Shown here in pieces: positions 46,411 through 57,766 of a stretch of 62,077 bases of DNA. The stretch lies in NCBI GenBank assembly GCA_000310025.1, contig FN649755.1, forward strand, positions 1,384,283 through 1,446,359, given 5' to 3'. How positions within the stretch are numbered: the stretch's first letter is position 1; each line of letters begins with the position of its first letter. The notes below the pieces were generated by a model. That model did no database searches. It was not told the origin of the DNA and worked only from the letters and a program-made list of their open reading frames with translations. The position numbers and the translations under genes were made by a program. The stretch comes from Ectocarpus siliculosus (Eukaryota; Sar; Phaeophyceae; Ectocarpales; Ectocarpaceae).

Positions 46411-46785
46411 TTATCCCATTATCCATGGGTACAAAGTTTCGTTCCCCTCGGTGTTCCTCCGCTCAAGGTCGGGGAACACACGGCCCGCCGACCGCCAACG
46501 CCGTGCCGTAGTCCAAATGGTGAACCCTTTGGGTAATGCACATGTGGTTGTTGAAGCGGTTGTGGCCAGGACTATCTGCGGATCTGGGCCCCAATCTTGC
46601 TCAAAGACGTGAACCCAAAGTCGTCCGGGCGCCGCCCTCTGCATATGTGTACAATACATGTGTACGCGCTTACCCCTGGTGGGAAGGAGTAAACCGTCTC
46701 GAAACTTCTTCATACCATGGAGAAATCGCCGGGTCGCAGACATCGGCGCCTTGATGTGATTGCGACAGCAGTGTCTAGGGTCCAA
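46411..46785 (-). other. Unassigned 124-codon frame with protein-like C-terminal half
   Basis: The minus frame reads GRLWVHVFEQDWGPDPQIVL, then CALPKGFTIWTTARRWRSAG and DLERRNTEGNETLYPW before its stop at 46411. The residue mix is protein-like over about 70 residues, but no domain is recognised and no splice sites define it. It may be an exon or an old mobile-element fragment. Confidence 0.25.
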
Positions 46786-47099
46786 GACCGCTTGGAATCG
46801 AGGCGCTCTAGCTGTCCGCCATGAGGATCAAATACGTAGCATACGTATGGCACGTACAGTAGCAGGATCTCCATTCAACTCTCTGTTTCCAAGTGGAGAT
46901 ACCGCGGTAGAACGACCACAGGGTGTTACTGGTTTCCCCTGTACCCCTCCTGTTCACAAGTCTTCACAATCACCTTGCATGTACATCATGCAGTCCAGAT
47001 TCCAACCAGCCGGCACTGCACGGGCTGAATCGCACACTTGGACAATATGGGCAGAACATGCGGAACGACTCCTGCTTCTTATCATGACGTCATGACATG

Positions 47100-48050
47100 G
47101 CGTTTGACAACGACGAATACTGGAGTAACAAATAAATAACCAGTACAATTCATTTGCAGCAGCCGGAAACTGACCTGCGTTGAACACTACCTCTGCTCAC
47201 TCGCTAAAGCCTACAATACTGGTACGGAGTATCACTGGTAATACTGAGTGTATATCCTAGGCTAGGCTTTCAGACTCCAAACAAGCCTGCCGCTACCGTT
47301 GAAATCATCGGTGAAAAATGGCGTGTACATCCCGGCTCGGCTCGGCAGCATTTCCGCGTCTAATTTTCTTTTCAATATTACGTGGGATAAATCAGCGGCA
47401 TAGCGCGCCCTGAGCGGTCAGTGATGCGACTTCGTCGCCAGAAGGAAGGATCGTTGATGTTCTCTATCGTTTACTTGCATTCACGCGGAAGCGGAACGTT
47501 TTTTTTTTTTTTGCCGTAGAAACCTCCCTTGCTTCCTGTCTCCTGTGGCCAACATTGCTCTTTTTGGGCCTCTTCACCTATATAAGATAGGCCTCTCACC
47601 CTAAGCAACTGAAACAAACGTTTTGAAACTTGCTCGGCTATTCCAAACTTCAGCATGCTCTCTGGTTTATGCCAGTCAACATTGTGGAGCTGCGCGATAC
47701 GCCACTGGTGTGACAAGCGACCGCATCACCTGTCGGGGAAACATGACTGCGCTTCGTTCTTTGCCGTGCGTGATGCTGAAGATGACAGCTTCGCCAATCT
47801 TTGCCCAATGACTGCCTCTCAGAAAAGAGTGTCTATGAAGTCTCTTCCAGGTTTGAACTTTAATTCCGCAAAATCCGGGGGTTATATCACCCGGGGGCGG
47901 GGGTTGTTTCCGGCGTGCCGCGGTCAATATCCACCATTTCTGTCTTCGTTGAGGACGTCCATTCATGCATTGTTGTGTGTCGTGTAGGTCCTTTGTTTCT
48001 TGTCGCGACTGCTTCAATTGAGCATTACGCTGAAACGAATTGCAAGACCT
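47100..48050. other. Upstream region of FNIP member 3
   Basis: No gene is supported. A T12 tract lies near 47500. The ~75 bp before the ATG at 48130 (gccgcccccctcttctcgtg and onward) aligns with the region before members 1 and 2 and is probably promoter or 5' UTR. Confidence 0.5.
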
Positions 48051-48129
48051 TTGAAATGTGTGCCGCCCCCCTCTTCTCGTGTTGCTTGCCGTCGCAAAAG
48101 GTCTGAAAACGAGCGACATGTTTTGCTTC

Positions 48130-51100
48130 ATGGAGGGTGACGCCGGTTCGGGATCGGCAAGGCCCGGTGAGCAAGAGCAATGCTGTTGCGGGAGTCGCGT
48201 TTTGCTTTTTGTCCTTCCTCATGCCGAGAGGGTTCGAGTAAGACAAAACCGCCATGCGCATGTTATCTCAAGTCTTCCGTTCAATCATACGTACTCCTAC
48301 GGTTCTGTGAGCGATCTCCGCGTGATATGTGTGTAGCTGGACCTCTCGTCGGGAGCGCTGCTGAATTCTGCTCTCCGAAATGGTTCGTTTGTGAACGATC
48401 GTCGTTTGCATGCAATTTCGCCCCCAATCCCCAGACCTGGCCGTTTTTTTCGAGGTAACTGAGATATCGACGTCTCGTTTCTATCAGGGAGTAGGCTCAC
48501 CAAGTGCGCTTTGGTGTTTCCGTGTCAGTTTGCTCGCATTCTTCACATGGCTTGACGGTAATCTGATGGGCTGCCTTTGCGGTCGTTGTGGGTTGAAATG
48601 CAACTGGACCCGATCAATGACGTATCCCCTTTTACCCCAGCTACTGTATACAATAACCAAGAATGTTCTCCAAGTGTTTCCTTGGTGTTGTTCCTCGCCG
48701 TCAATCATTTCGATGAATGTGTGATGTGCATTTGGATAGTGTTGGACTTACAGCTCTACTCCAACATCAGAACAAGCATTCAGTAATCATCCTGAACATC
48801 CTGAACAACTAAAGTTCTGGAGCCACGACCAACTATTATGTTTGGGCCATCATGCAGGGCATACCATGTATGGAGCAAGTGCTTTAGGCTATTTCAAACG
48901 CGAGATATGAACCCTCAAAGCGCCAATACATGTCCTCTGGGCCATGTCCAGGAACCATGTACGGGTAAGAGCCGTTCAAGCAAATCGTTGTGTTTGAGAG
49001 TATCCAGTAAGGCAAATCGGAGGCGACGATCAATTCGTTCCCCGAAGCCGGCGCAATGGTCTCCCACAACACGGACAAATCGACGATTCCGCAGATGAAT
49101 GGGGCGCGGCCGTCGCGAAAGGCGACGCGACCAAGCTGGCCAAACTGGTACTTCTCTGGTCCGGTTCAAAACCCGAGCGGGCGCTCTCGATCCTCGAAAA
49201 CTGCGTCTCTTTGCTGGAGGAGGTTTTGGAAGAGGTTGAACCTTCCGATCCGACCCCTTCTCCCCTTCCGCCGCCCCCGACAGACCGTGGTGGGTGCCTC
49301 GTAGCTTGTGAATTGCGTGACCAAGCTGAGGAGACGCCCTAAGTCTTGCTTGCCGGGTGGTCGGGAATGCTTCGTGCGAACCGCTGCGTTGCCTGGCAGT
49401 ATAGCTTACAGAGGTTTGGGCAGAGGCTGTTGACTGTCTTGGATTGACAGCTCTGTGACGAGTATACCGGATGTTGTTTTGCTTGGAAGCGCATGACATG
49501 CGCATCGCTCGATCAAGCCCCTTGTTGGTTGGGTCAGGGACCAGAATTCGGGAGCGACATTCATGGAACACCATGCATTTTCTCGTGACACGCGTGGCAC
49601 GTCTGATCATGGAGTCCTAGTTTTGCGAAGCATGTCCTCACGGCCGTATCGAGGGGAAACATTCGTGTTGAAGACGCCTTCGCTCCTCGGATATATTGAG
49701 CAGGGCTCATGCCCAACCTTGAATTCAGGCTGCGACCGATAGGAAAACATCGAAATATCTTTGGTAACACCGGCGAATTGACGATTCCGCAGATGCATGG
49801 GGTTCGGCCGTGGCGAGCGGCGATGCGACCGGGCTAGCTGAGCTGGTGCTGCTTTGGTGCGGAGTATTGCCCCACCCGGCTTTGTCTATTCTTAGACGCT
49901 GCGTCGCTGTGCTGGAGAAGGAGGTTGCGCTTTCAGCTCCGACATCTTCTCCTCTTCCTTCGCCCCAGACTTCGCGTGGTGGGTGCCATGTTTGCTTTCG
50001 GAGTTGTTAAATTGTATGAACTCTCATTGATTTGAGGAGAGGCTGAAAATCTCCGTTGCCTAGTGGTTGGCAACATTGTTTACGTGAGCCTACGTGGACT
50101 TGAGGCGGCAGGAGATTTGGGCAGATCGTGCCTTCACACCGGTCCTAAATGTTGACAGCGTCTTCTGAGTTGAACCTTGACGTTTTGTCCCAGTATTGTA
50201 CAGGTTCATCTTGGTCTGTCTGAACTTGTTTTACCTCCCGGCACGGGGGGAGATGTTGTTCTGGGTAAAAGGTGTGCGCTGTGTTTTTGGATGGTCGTTT
50301 CTTTCTCGGTCGAGCTGTTCAAGACGCAACGACCACTCTGGTCCAAAGAATTGTCCAGGTGTAATATGCTGAGCATGGCGCCCTCGCCAAAGGCCTCGCT
50401 GCCCCCAGCTGTATCACCGCAACACTGCAAGTAGTTCGGCGAAGGTCGTCCTGGGTGCAAGAACGGGGGACGGTGGCCACGTTCTTGTGCACACGGAAAA
50501 CAATGAGGTTCCATGCTTTTCCAACGTCAAAATTCACAACATCCCGTCCGCTGATGACAATTTGTGTCCGGCCGGTTTTGTGCTCGAAGTGACAACACTT
50601 GGCCGTTGACACGTGCTGGCCAAGACGGGATGGAAGATTCGACGATGGAAAACCTGAAAGTAATCGTCGTAGGCAGATCTTAAACAAAAATGAGACTCCG
50701 CCCCGCCTGAGATACCTTCCCTTTGTTACCCTGTATAAAAGCTCATATGGGATCCGGCTTCGATACCTTCGAGTGTTCCCATGAAGAAGTTCTGGGGCAT
50801 CCTTCTCGCCTCTATTTTTGGCATTATTGTAGCAACTACCACAGTAGGTTGCTGGCTGACACAGCCTCCTGTCACCGTTTCCCCGTAAAAGATGGGCTGT
50901 TGTGTCCCCTTAATGTCGTAACACCAGAATCCCTGCAGTCGATTTCCTCGACAGTTGTTTATAGTGCAACAACTTAGAATATGGTTGTGTTTACAAATTC
51001 CGTGCCTCAGCCTCGTCATGGCCTCCCCACCAATAGGTGTCCGTTCGGAACCTTTCCAGAAGGTTAGCTAACCGTTGATTGATTGTCTTATGGCTCGGCA

Positions 51101-52427
51101 AAAAAAGGCAGGCATCGATGCGCTTTTGGAATCTGTTGGGTATGGCAAATTTCGCGGATTCTCGTCCTGTGGCTTCATGGCCTCTGAGGAGTTTTAGATT
51201 CTCCTTCAACGGACCGATGTTTAGCAGAACTCGTCGATTTAAAGTCATAGATTTTTTGCACGCCGACACGCCATGCTTATTTCCTCAGGACCCACTCGCA
51301 ACTCGTGCTTGAACGCCCTGACGGTTGCTTTGAACGAGACTTGCGACGGGAAGAGTTGGTACACGTCCACGAAGGAGCTGCAGCTGGCGTCCTTGGAGTT
51401 CTGCATGGCGTGCAGAAACCATCAGACGTTGCACTTGAATGTCGACGCAAAGACTCCACGCAGGCTGCTAGCCGCTGCGGATGCACCCCCCACTCATCAG
51501 ACGAGCCTGGCTTGCACACGCGTGCCACGAGTTAGAGCTCGCTGCTTGACGTGGGACATAACGACAGCAGCGGAATTGAGGATCCCGATCTTCGCAATGA
51601 CGGGCGTGGACTGCCTGGAGTTCGGCAACGACTTTGGGGGCAGCCTTGAGGCTGTGGCATGGCCGCGACGGCTGAAAAGGATTGAGTTCTGCTCTTCTTC
51701 ACCGTTTAACCGGCCTATCGACCAGGTCGAATGGCCAGAATCCCTGCAGACGCTTTTATTCGGTCTGAGTTTCAACCAGCCGATTAAGGCAGTCCGTTGG
51801 CCGGCATGCCTGCAGAGGCTTGTGCTTGGTACGAGTTTCGATCAACCGATTGATGGAGTCGAGTGGCCGGCATCGCTGCAGGAATTGACGTTCGGGTTCG
51901 CTTTCGACCAGCCCATTGAGGAAGTGTCCTGGCCAGATTCGCTGCGGGAGCTAAATTTTGGATTTAAGTTCAACCAACCTCTTCAGGGAGCAGTATGGCC
52001 AGGCTCGCTGAAGAAGCTCGACCTCGGAGATAAGTTAGACCAGCCCATTGCTCAAGTTGAATGGCCGGATTCGCTGAAGAAGCTGAGGATCGGACATTAT
52101 TTTAATCAGCCAGTTGTGGGAATTTCATGGCCAGATTCGCTGCAGACCCTTAGTTTCGGAAATTGCTTCAACCAACCAATCAAGGAAATCTGTTGGCCGG
52201 CATCGCTTCGGGATCTAACGGTAGGGCGAAACTTCAACCAACCAATCAAGGACGTTCGTTGGCCAGATTCGCTGCAGACGCTCAGCTTCGGAGAGTTCTT
52301 CAACCAACCAATCAAGCAAGTCTCTTGGCCGGCGTCGCTTCGGGAACTCACTGTCGGGCGAAATTTCAACCAGAACACTGCAGGAGCGAGGTGGCCGCCT
52401 GGGTTGGTTCGAAGGGGTGCGCTATGA
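48130..52427 (+). CDS. FNIP-repeat family member 3, intact model with duplicated cassette exon
   Basis: Four exons fit: 48130-48166 (MEGDAGSGSARP plus one base, donor G/GTGAGC), 49095-49289 (195 nt), 49793-49978 (186 nt) and 51289-52427. The joined frame is 1557 nt, 518 residues plus stop. Cassette 2a reads EWGAAVAKGDATKLAKLVLL and has a three-codon longer acidic/Pro linker; 2b reads AWGSAVASGDATGLAELVLL. The last exon starts GPTRNSCLNALTVALNETCD and holds about ten complete 22-residue FNIP-type repeats plus a partial one (FNQPIKDVRWPDSLQTLSFG; F-[ND]-Q-P-I...WP-x-SL). No frameshift or stop was found. Both cassettes are phase 1-1, so inclusion of one or both keeps frame. The function is unknown; a ligand-binding solenoid is inferred from the FNIP family. 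Confidence 0.82.
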
Positions 52428-53035
52428 GTGACGACCCCGACGTCGACAAGGATTTCTTTCTATGGCCCATTGAGAGATTTAGAGCCGGTGGGCTGCTTTC
52501 AGCACATCAAACAAAGAATGCCACTAGTTTTAGCACAAATCTCACCTTGCTAAGCACAAATCTCTCCTTGCCCGTGGTCGCTGAGCAGGGAATGACCGCT
52601 GTCACCTGCTTTTGTAGGCACGCGCACACAGTGGTTGAGGCGTGTTGCGTTGGGGGAGGAACCGTTCTATTTCCATTGACGCCACACACCGACACTCGGT
52701 TGCCGCGACGGTACCTCTTGCATTGACTCAAGTGATGATTTCGTTGTCCCGATTTTTACTCCGTATTGTAATTTTTTGAATATTGTTGTGTCTTGGCGTA
52801 CCGACCGGGAGTGAAAGGCATCCTTTATTTATTTTACCTATCGTTTGCCCAATATGTCACCAGGGGGCTGTCTGCTGCCTGGCGGTGGGCTTTCGGTTTA
52901 TTTTCGGTTTGTTGTATTTTTTTAGTCACGTTGCTGTATTGAAGCGTTTATAGTGATTTTGTTTGTTCTTGCTTGTTTCCAAGGGTTTAAGGTTTCGAAC
53001 GGTTTGAAATTTCCAAGAGTTTTGAGTTTCCAAGT
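52428..53035. other. 3' flank of FNIP member 3, no gene seen
   Basis: The plus frame 52163-52726 overlaps the FNIP exon out of frame and is a shadow. A tctcaccttgctaagcacaa / tctctccttgc duplication occurs at about 52540-52570. Confidence 0.45.
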
Positions 53036-53039
53036 TTTT

Positions 53040-53935
53040 TTATAGTTTAATCGGCAAAGTTTTGTGGCGGGTAATTTTCTGGATGCCATACGGCGGTAGT
53101 TTTGGGCGGTAGGCGGTATAGCGTTTAGTTGGTGGTAATGCCATTTGTTTTGGCGGCAAGATTCGGCGGTACGATTGTGTTTTCCGGGCGTAGCGACTTT
53201 GGTGGCGCGGGTGAAACCTAAACACGGCGGCCACTGTCTCGCAACCGGCGGTAGTGGTTTGGCGGTAGGCGGCATGTGTCTTGACGGCGGTAACCAATTT
53301 GGCGCAGTTGGGAAAATCGGTACCGCCCACCAGGGCCGTATTTTGCAACGGTGGTGAACTCCATATGCCCGTAAAATCAAGCGACACCAAAGAAGGTTGC
53401 AGCCGTGGCGCTAGGTTATAGCGTACGAACGGAAGGCCAAGTTCTGCTCCGACGGTAGGCCCTGTGCACGTATTTCGAAGTTTTGTCTTGGGTGTTGACC
53501 AGTGATTTCTTCACGTTTTTGCGTCAATACTCTAGGAAAAGTAAATAGAAACGTGTATGGCTATCCCCTGATACCCCCTTTGCTCACGCGGTCGATGAGC
53601 AAAGGGTACGACGAGACGAGGCCTCTGCACACTCAGCCTATCGGTTACGTCCGTTGGCGGTAGTGTAAGTAATGACTGTGACAATTTGGCGGCATCGGTT
53701 AGGCAGTATTGTGAGATGGCAAAATGGGTTTGGCGGTAATACGACTTTGGCGGAGGCGGTAAAACAACGACACGGCGTTTTTTTTTTGGCCGTAATGCCT
53801 TACGGCGGTAGCGGGTCTAGACGGTGGACGGCATTTGCGCTTTTCGTCGGTAACGAATTTGGCGGAGGGGATGAAGCAATGCATTGTCGGTAATAATGAG
53901 CGTTATTCGATTTCGTCACCGCCATAAAATTGCCA
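53040..53935. repeat. GGCGGTA-rich degenerate repeat, two blocks
   Basis: The word TTTGGCGG, GGCGGTA or a close variant recurs many times in 53050-53350 and again in 53650-53890. The blocks share order, for example aatttggcgcagttggg / aatttggcggaggggatg near their ends and gtagtggtttggcggtaggc / gtagcgggtctagacggtgg. Tyr-Arg-Gln-rich minus frames here arise from the repeated TACCGCC word. It is probably an old tandem or composite repeat duplicated once. Confidence 0.65.
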
Positions 53936-54064
53936 AGTAAACCTTGACTGGTTTCCATATCTGTGTGCTCTTTATTGGGTATTTGAAAAGTGACCCATGA
54001 AGGTGTCTGCGTCTCAATTGTATCGGCACGGACGTCAGAAGGTGTTCATCGCACACCGGGACAG

Positions 54065-54418
54065 CTAGGACATGAAGCAGCAAACAAGTTGACGCTGTAC
54101 CTGGCGGGAACCGTTTTGGTCCATTCTCCGCCATTTTATGGCGACGAAGTCCGAAATATGTTCACCCTCTAGCAGGCACGCAAGGTCTCCTTCCAGTTCA
54201 GGCGGGTACTCTAGGTCGTCCTGCTGCTGCTGCTGCCGTGTGTTTGTTGGTAGACTTCCTGAGCCAACCACTGATCGAAAGCCGCTAAAACGTTCGGGTG
54301 GTGTTTCGCAATTGACGTGTATTAAACGTGGCAATAACACGAAAAAGGACGACGAGTGGATGGTTGACGTTGAAAGATCTTGGGACGCGCGGATCATGAG
54401 TTCCAGTCCCACCTCCAC
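54065..54418 (-). other. Unassigned 117-codon frame
   Basis: The minus frame contains a protein-like stretch, DDLEYPPELEGDLACLLEGE and HISDFVAIKWRRMDQNGSRQ, with a CAG-encoded Gln run before it. The opposite-strand 186-codon frame (54138-54698) is low-complexity. No domain or splice structure is recognised. Confidence 0.22.
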
Positions 54419-54834
54419 TCGATATTTTCAATTATTGGCCTTGTGTATCTCGTCTATTGTATTGCGTGTTTTATTCTCCGCCATTTTTCGTCCACACCGT
54501 GCAGAGAGATCCATCTCCGTGCTGGAAGAGCGAGGTCGTTGCTATTGCGCAGCAAGCGTTTTTTTTTTTTTTTCTCCATCATTGGACTCTGTCCACTGCC
54601 TCTCTCGCCCCCCCATCGTCCACTTCTACTACCTGGACGACCAAACGGGGGTCACACAGGAGGGGGGGGTTGGACCCCCTCCTGCCGTTCCTGCCTGAGA
54701 TATTTTTATGGCGAGAAGGATACAGCAATCCCTCCCCTCGCGACTTACGAAGTCGATCTAGTTTACTATAGCAACGAGTTTTGTAGCGCGTCGCTTCCAA
54801 CTTGACCAGGATTTATTTAGTGAGAAAAAGACCT

Positions 54835-54908
54835 CACTTTGCCGGGACCCGAACCTGTGACCTGGCCCTTAGCAGACTGCGAGGGTACCCACTATAGACC
54901 ACCGGGGC
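54835..54908 (-). ncRNA. tRNA-like sequence with A and B boxes, possible SINE head
   Basis: On the minus strand TGGTCTATAGTGG resembles a pol III A box and, about 31 nt later, GGTTCGGGTCC resembles a B box. A TTTTT follows soon after, as in a pol III terminator. The acceptor arms do not pair and the T stem has mismatches, so it is not a working tRNA. A tRNA-derived SINE or a decayed tRNA gene fits better. Confidence 0.35.
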
Positions 54909-54939
54909 GACCGGTGTATTTTAATGGAGCAACTAGTGT

Positions 54940-57760
54940 ATGAGCGTTATATGATCATGACGTGGATATTGTCATATTTTCGTTAGTTGGTGTGACTAAG
55001 ATTCCAACACCCGTCCTCACTCTCGACTTGTGAGCGCGGAACGCGGGCTAGGTATGAAGAGGATAAAGCATGAAATGCACAACAACAACTGTAAGTGAGC
55101 CAGCAAGGAGCAGCGGACCTGCTCCCTTCACTTTTATATCTTTGTTCCTCCATAGCATTGTGGCGTCGTCTACATAGCATTTGTATTCCTGTCCTTCTTT
55201 GGTGCACCGCAGTTCGCGATGCTCTTCTGTGCTTCTGTCCTCTTTGTTTTGTTTCAATTATTTGTTTTTACCGGCTTCAGAGGGGAGGTACATTTGCTCC
55301 CTCTGACTCATTTGTGGAGAGTCATGTGCATGTTTGTTTATATCCTTCATCTTGATGGGCTTTCGAGTCCATCCATGTACATGCGATGCGCCGCCCATGC
55401 TTTGTGGCGCTCTTCTATTTCCATGACTTGTGGGTTTTGGTGAGCGCTGTGGCCTTTCTTTCCACAACGATTCGATTGCTGGCAGGGTCGCGTCGGAACG
55501 CGGCGGTCTCTACGAAACAGCTCTGGCCTCGTCCATGCTACTTGCTTGCGATAACGTGACCTTTGCTCGTGCGAAGTGACTACCCTTTCCTTCCTATCCC
55601 TTCGGTGGCAAGCCCTGTGCTTATCTGATCATGCCATCGAAATAATGGCGATGGCATGCTGCTGCTGAGTGGCCACTTGATGGCCTGCCGTGGCATGTTG
55701 CGGTCTGCTGCACTGCATGTGCATAGGTTGTGCAATTTGGCGCAATCTATCTGACCGCGTTGCTCGCTACAGAGGAGAATCGATGAAAACAAACCGGTCG
55801 CGGGGTCTGTTTTCTGTGCACACCTCGAGGTCGAGGGAACAGCCTTGGCATTAACGCGCCCGCCTATTTCTTACGCACCCACTCGGTCGGCGAACGTCGG
55901 ATAGAGAAAAGTACAGGCCCAACGACATTGTTCCAACGGAAGGACTCTTAACCCCTTTGTAATGATAACGAGGAATTTTTGTCTTGGCGTACGTGGACCA
56001 GCAACTGTTGCTCTGTCATTCTGGTATGCGACCCACCAATCGGTCCCCGCATCCACGTATTTTTAAGTCTTAGAAAATTACGACCTCTGATGCTAAGGCT
56101 GAGTCTTAGGGCGCGATTATTTCGGAGATTTTATTTCTCTCGGTCGCGGGGGGGTGGCCACGGAATTTTTTTTCAAGATCCAAACGACCGTCTTACGGCT
56201 CCTCGAGGTATATTTTTTCCATCAGAGTGCCACAGGAGAGGCCTCCTGGGTGTGATTAAATGCACTCTTCGCGTCGTCTGTGACGGCGATGACAATTCAC
56301 CGGTGTCCATCAGGAGGTACAAAGCCGGGCTTCGTTGCACGGTCTGCTCAGAGGAGCTACAGTGAGAGTATTGTTTTTGTACGTCCTTGGTTTCCTGAAA
56401 ATTACTGCTAAACTCCAGCATTTTGCCGCTCACACCTCATTTGGTAAAGAGCTGTGTTCCCGTTAATCTACAATAATTTCGCACATCAAGCTTGGTGCCG
56501 TATGGACGGGCTCGAGGCCTCAATGGTTTTATTCTCTGCACGGGCAGATGATTCATGTGCCTCTTTGGCGTCGAGACGGACACATGCAAGGCCATATCTC
56601 TTATTTGGAAATCTCCGACTTGGCTACATTCTTGGCAGTACCGAGCCTTACAAGCTCCAGTTGATCCCACGTGCTACTAAATTGTCCGTGGCCACCGGTG
56701 GCCGTCGGCAGGCCCTCGTCGAAATTCACGTCAACGCACACAATTGCATGCTAGGTTCAACCACAACCTGACGGACGTCAAAGTAGCATGCATCCATGAC
56801 CATCCAACATTGCAGAAGTGGAACAAACAGGTCTACAATGTGAATTTAGGCTCCCATTCCGCGGCTGTTGAATTGGCGATATTGCGGTTGAGGACGTCAG
56901 TCAGATCGTGTTGAGGAAAGCAAAACATCACGCAAGTTTCAAGATTAGCCGCAGCTGACACGTACTACATTCTTTGCGGGGGCTGTCAGTCCCAAAGACC
57001 ACCCACCAAAGCTGATCGCCCCCGACCCAACACTGAAAGTCGAATCGTATACTACAAGTGGAGGACATCGACAAAATGGGTAGAATAAAATCCGAAAAAT
57101 ATGGCATGGGTACAAGCAAACGGATGGCTCTTCATTGGAACACAAGAACGTTCGCACCCTCCTTCACAGTACTTGCCTACAATGGCGTTGCGCCACCCAA
57201 CGTGATCTCTTGCACAAAAGAGGAGGACCTCCCCGCCCACAAATCGTTGTCCGAAAAGGGGTACCGTGCTTGTCCTGTTCCATCCCCAAGACTTCCTTTT
57301 TCACAGGAATGCGCCCCCCAAGTATCAAACGTCAATGGAAGGCAATGCGCACAAGAACTCTCTTCCCACACGTGCCCCAATGTACTAGCCAAAGAATCCG
57401 AAAGAAACAACAACGGCGCCTATCCTACCTGTACGCAAGTCTCCAAAGCGCAGGCTAGCTTGATCGATCATTACGCGAAAAGATGGCCACCGCTTTCACG
57501 CGGAATGCCAGCAGAACCGTTGACACAATCGTCATGTTGGCGCTACGGTGGCTCCGAACGAGCGCATTCGACGAAGCCTCACCTCTTACACACGAATCTT
57601 AACCAATATTTGGTCGGAAATTCACAACGAGAGCCCATAACCCGCCCTCTCGCCGCGCCCCCCACGAAAAAAGAACACACAGGCAAGTCTATAAGCCTCC
57701 CACCCCCGTGTGCACTACACGAGCGAGAGGGAATATATGGCAAACGATGCGTCCATCCAT
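54940..57760. other. Stretch without a confident gene
   Basis: A plus segment 56233-56364 (CTLRVVCDGDDNSPVSIRRY, stop at 56364) follows an acceptor-like ttttttccatcagagtgccacag and could be a last exon, but nothing upstream supports it. The plus frame 57058-57807 is open for 249 codons without a domain. Peptide NLTDVKVACIHDHPTLQKW near 56765-56830 is similarly isolated. These may be pieces of old mobile elements. Confidence 0.35.
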
Positions 57761-57766
57761 CGCTGT

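Noticed and set aside
54889-54908. A functional tRNA gene on the minus strand.
   Set aside because: The acceptor stem does not pair and the T stem has mismatches.
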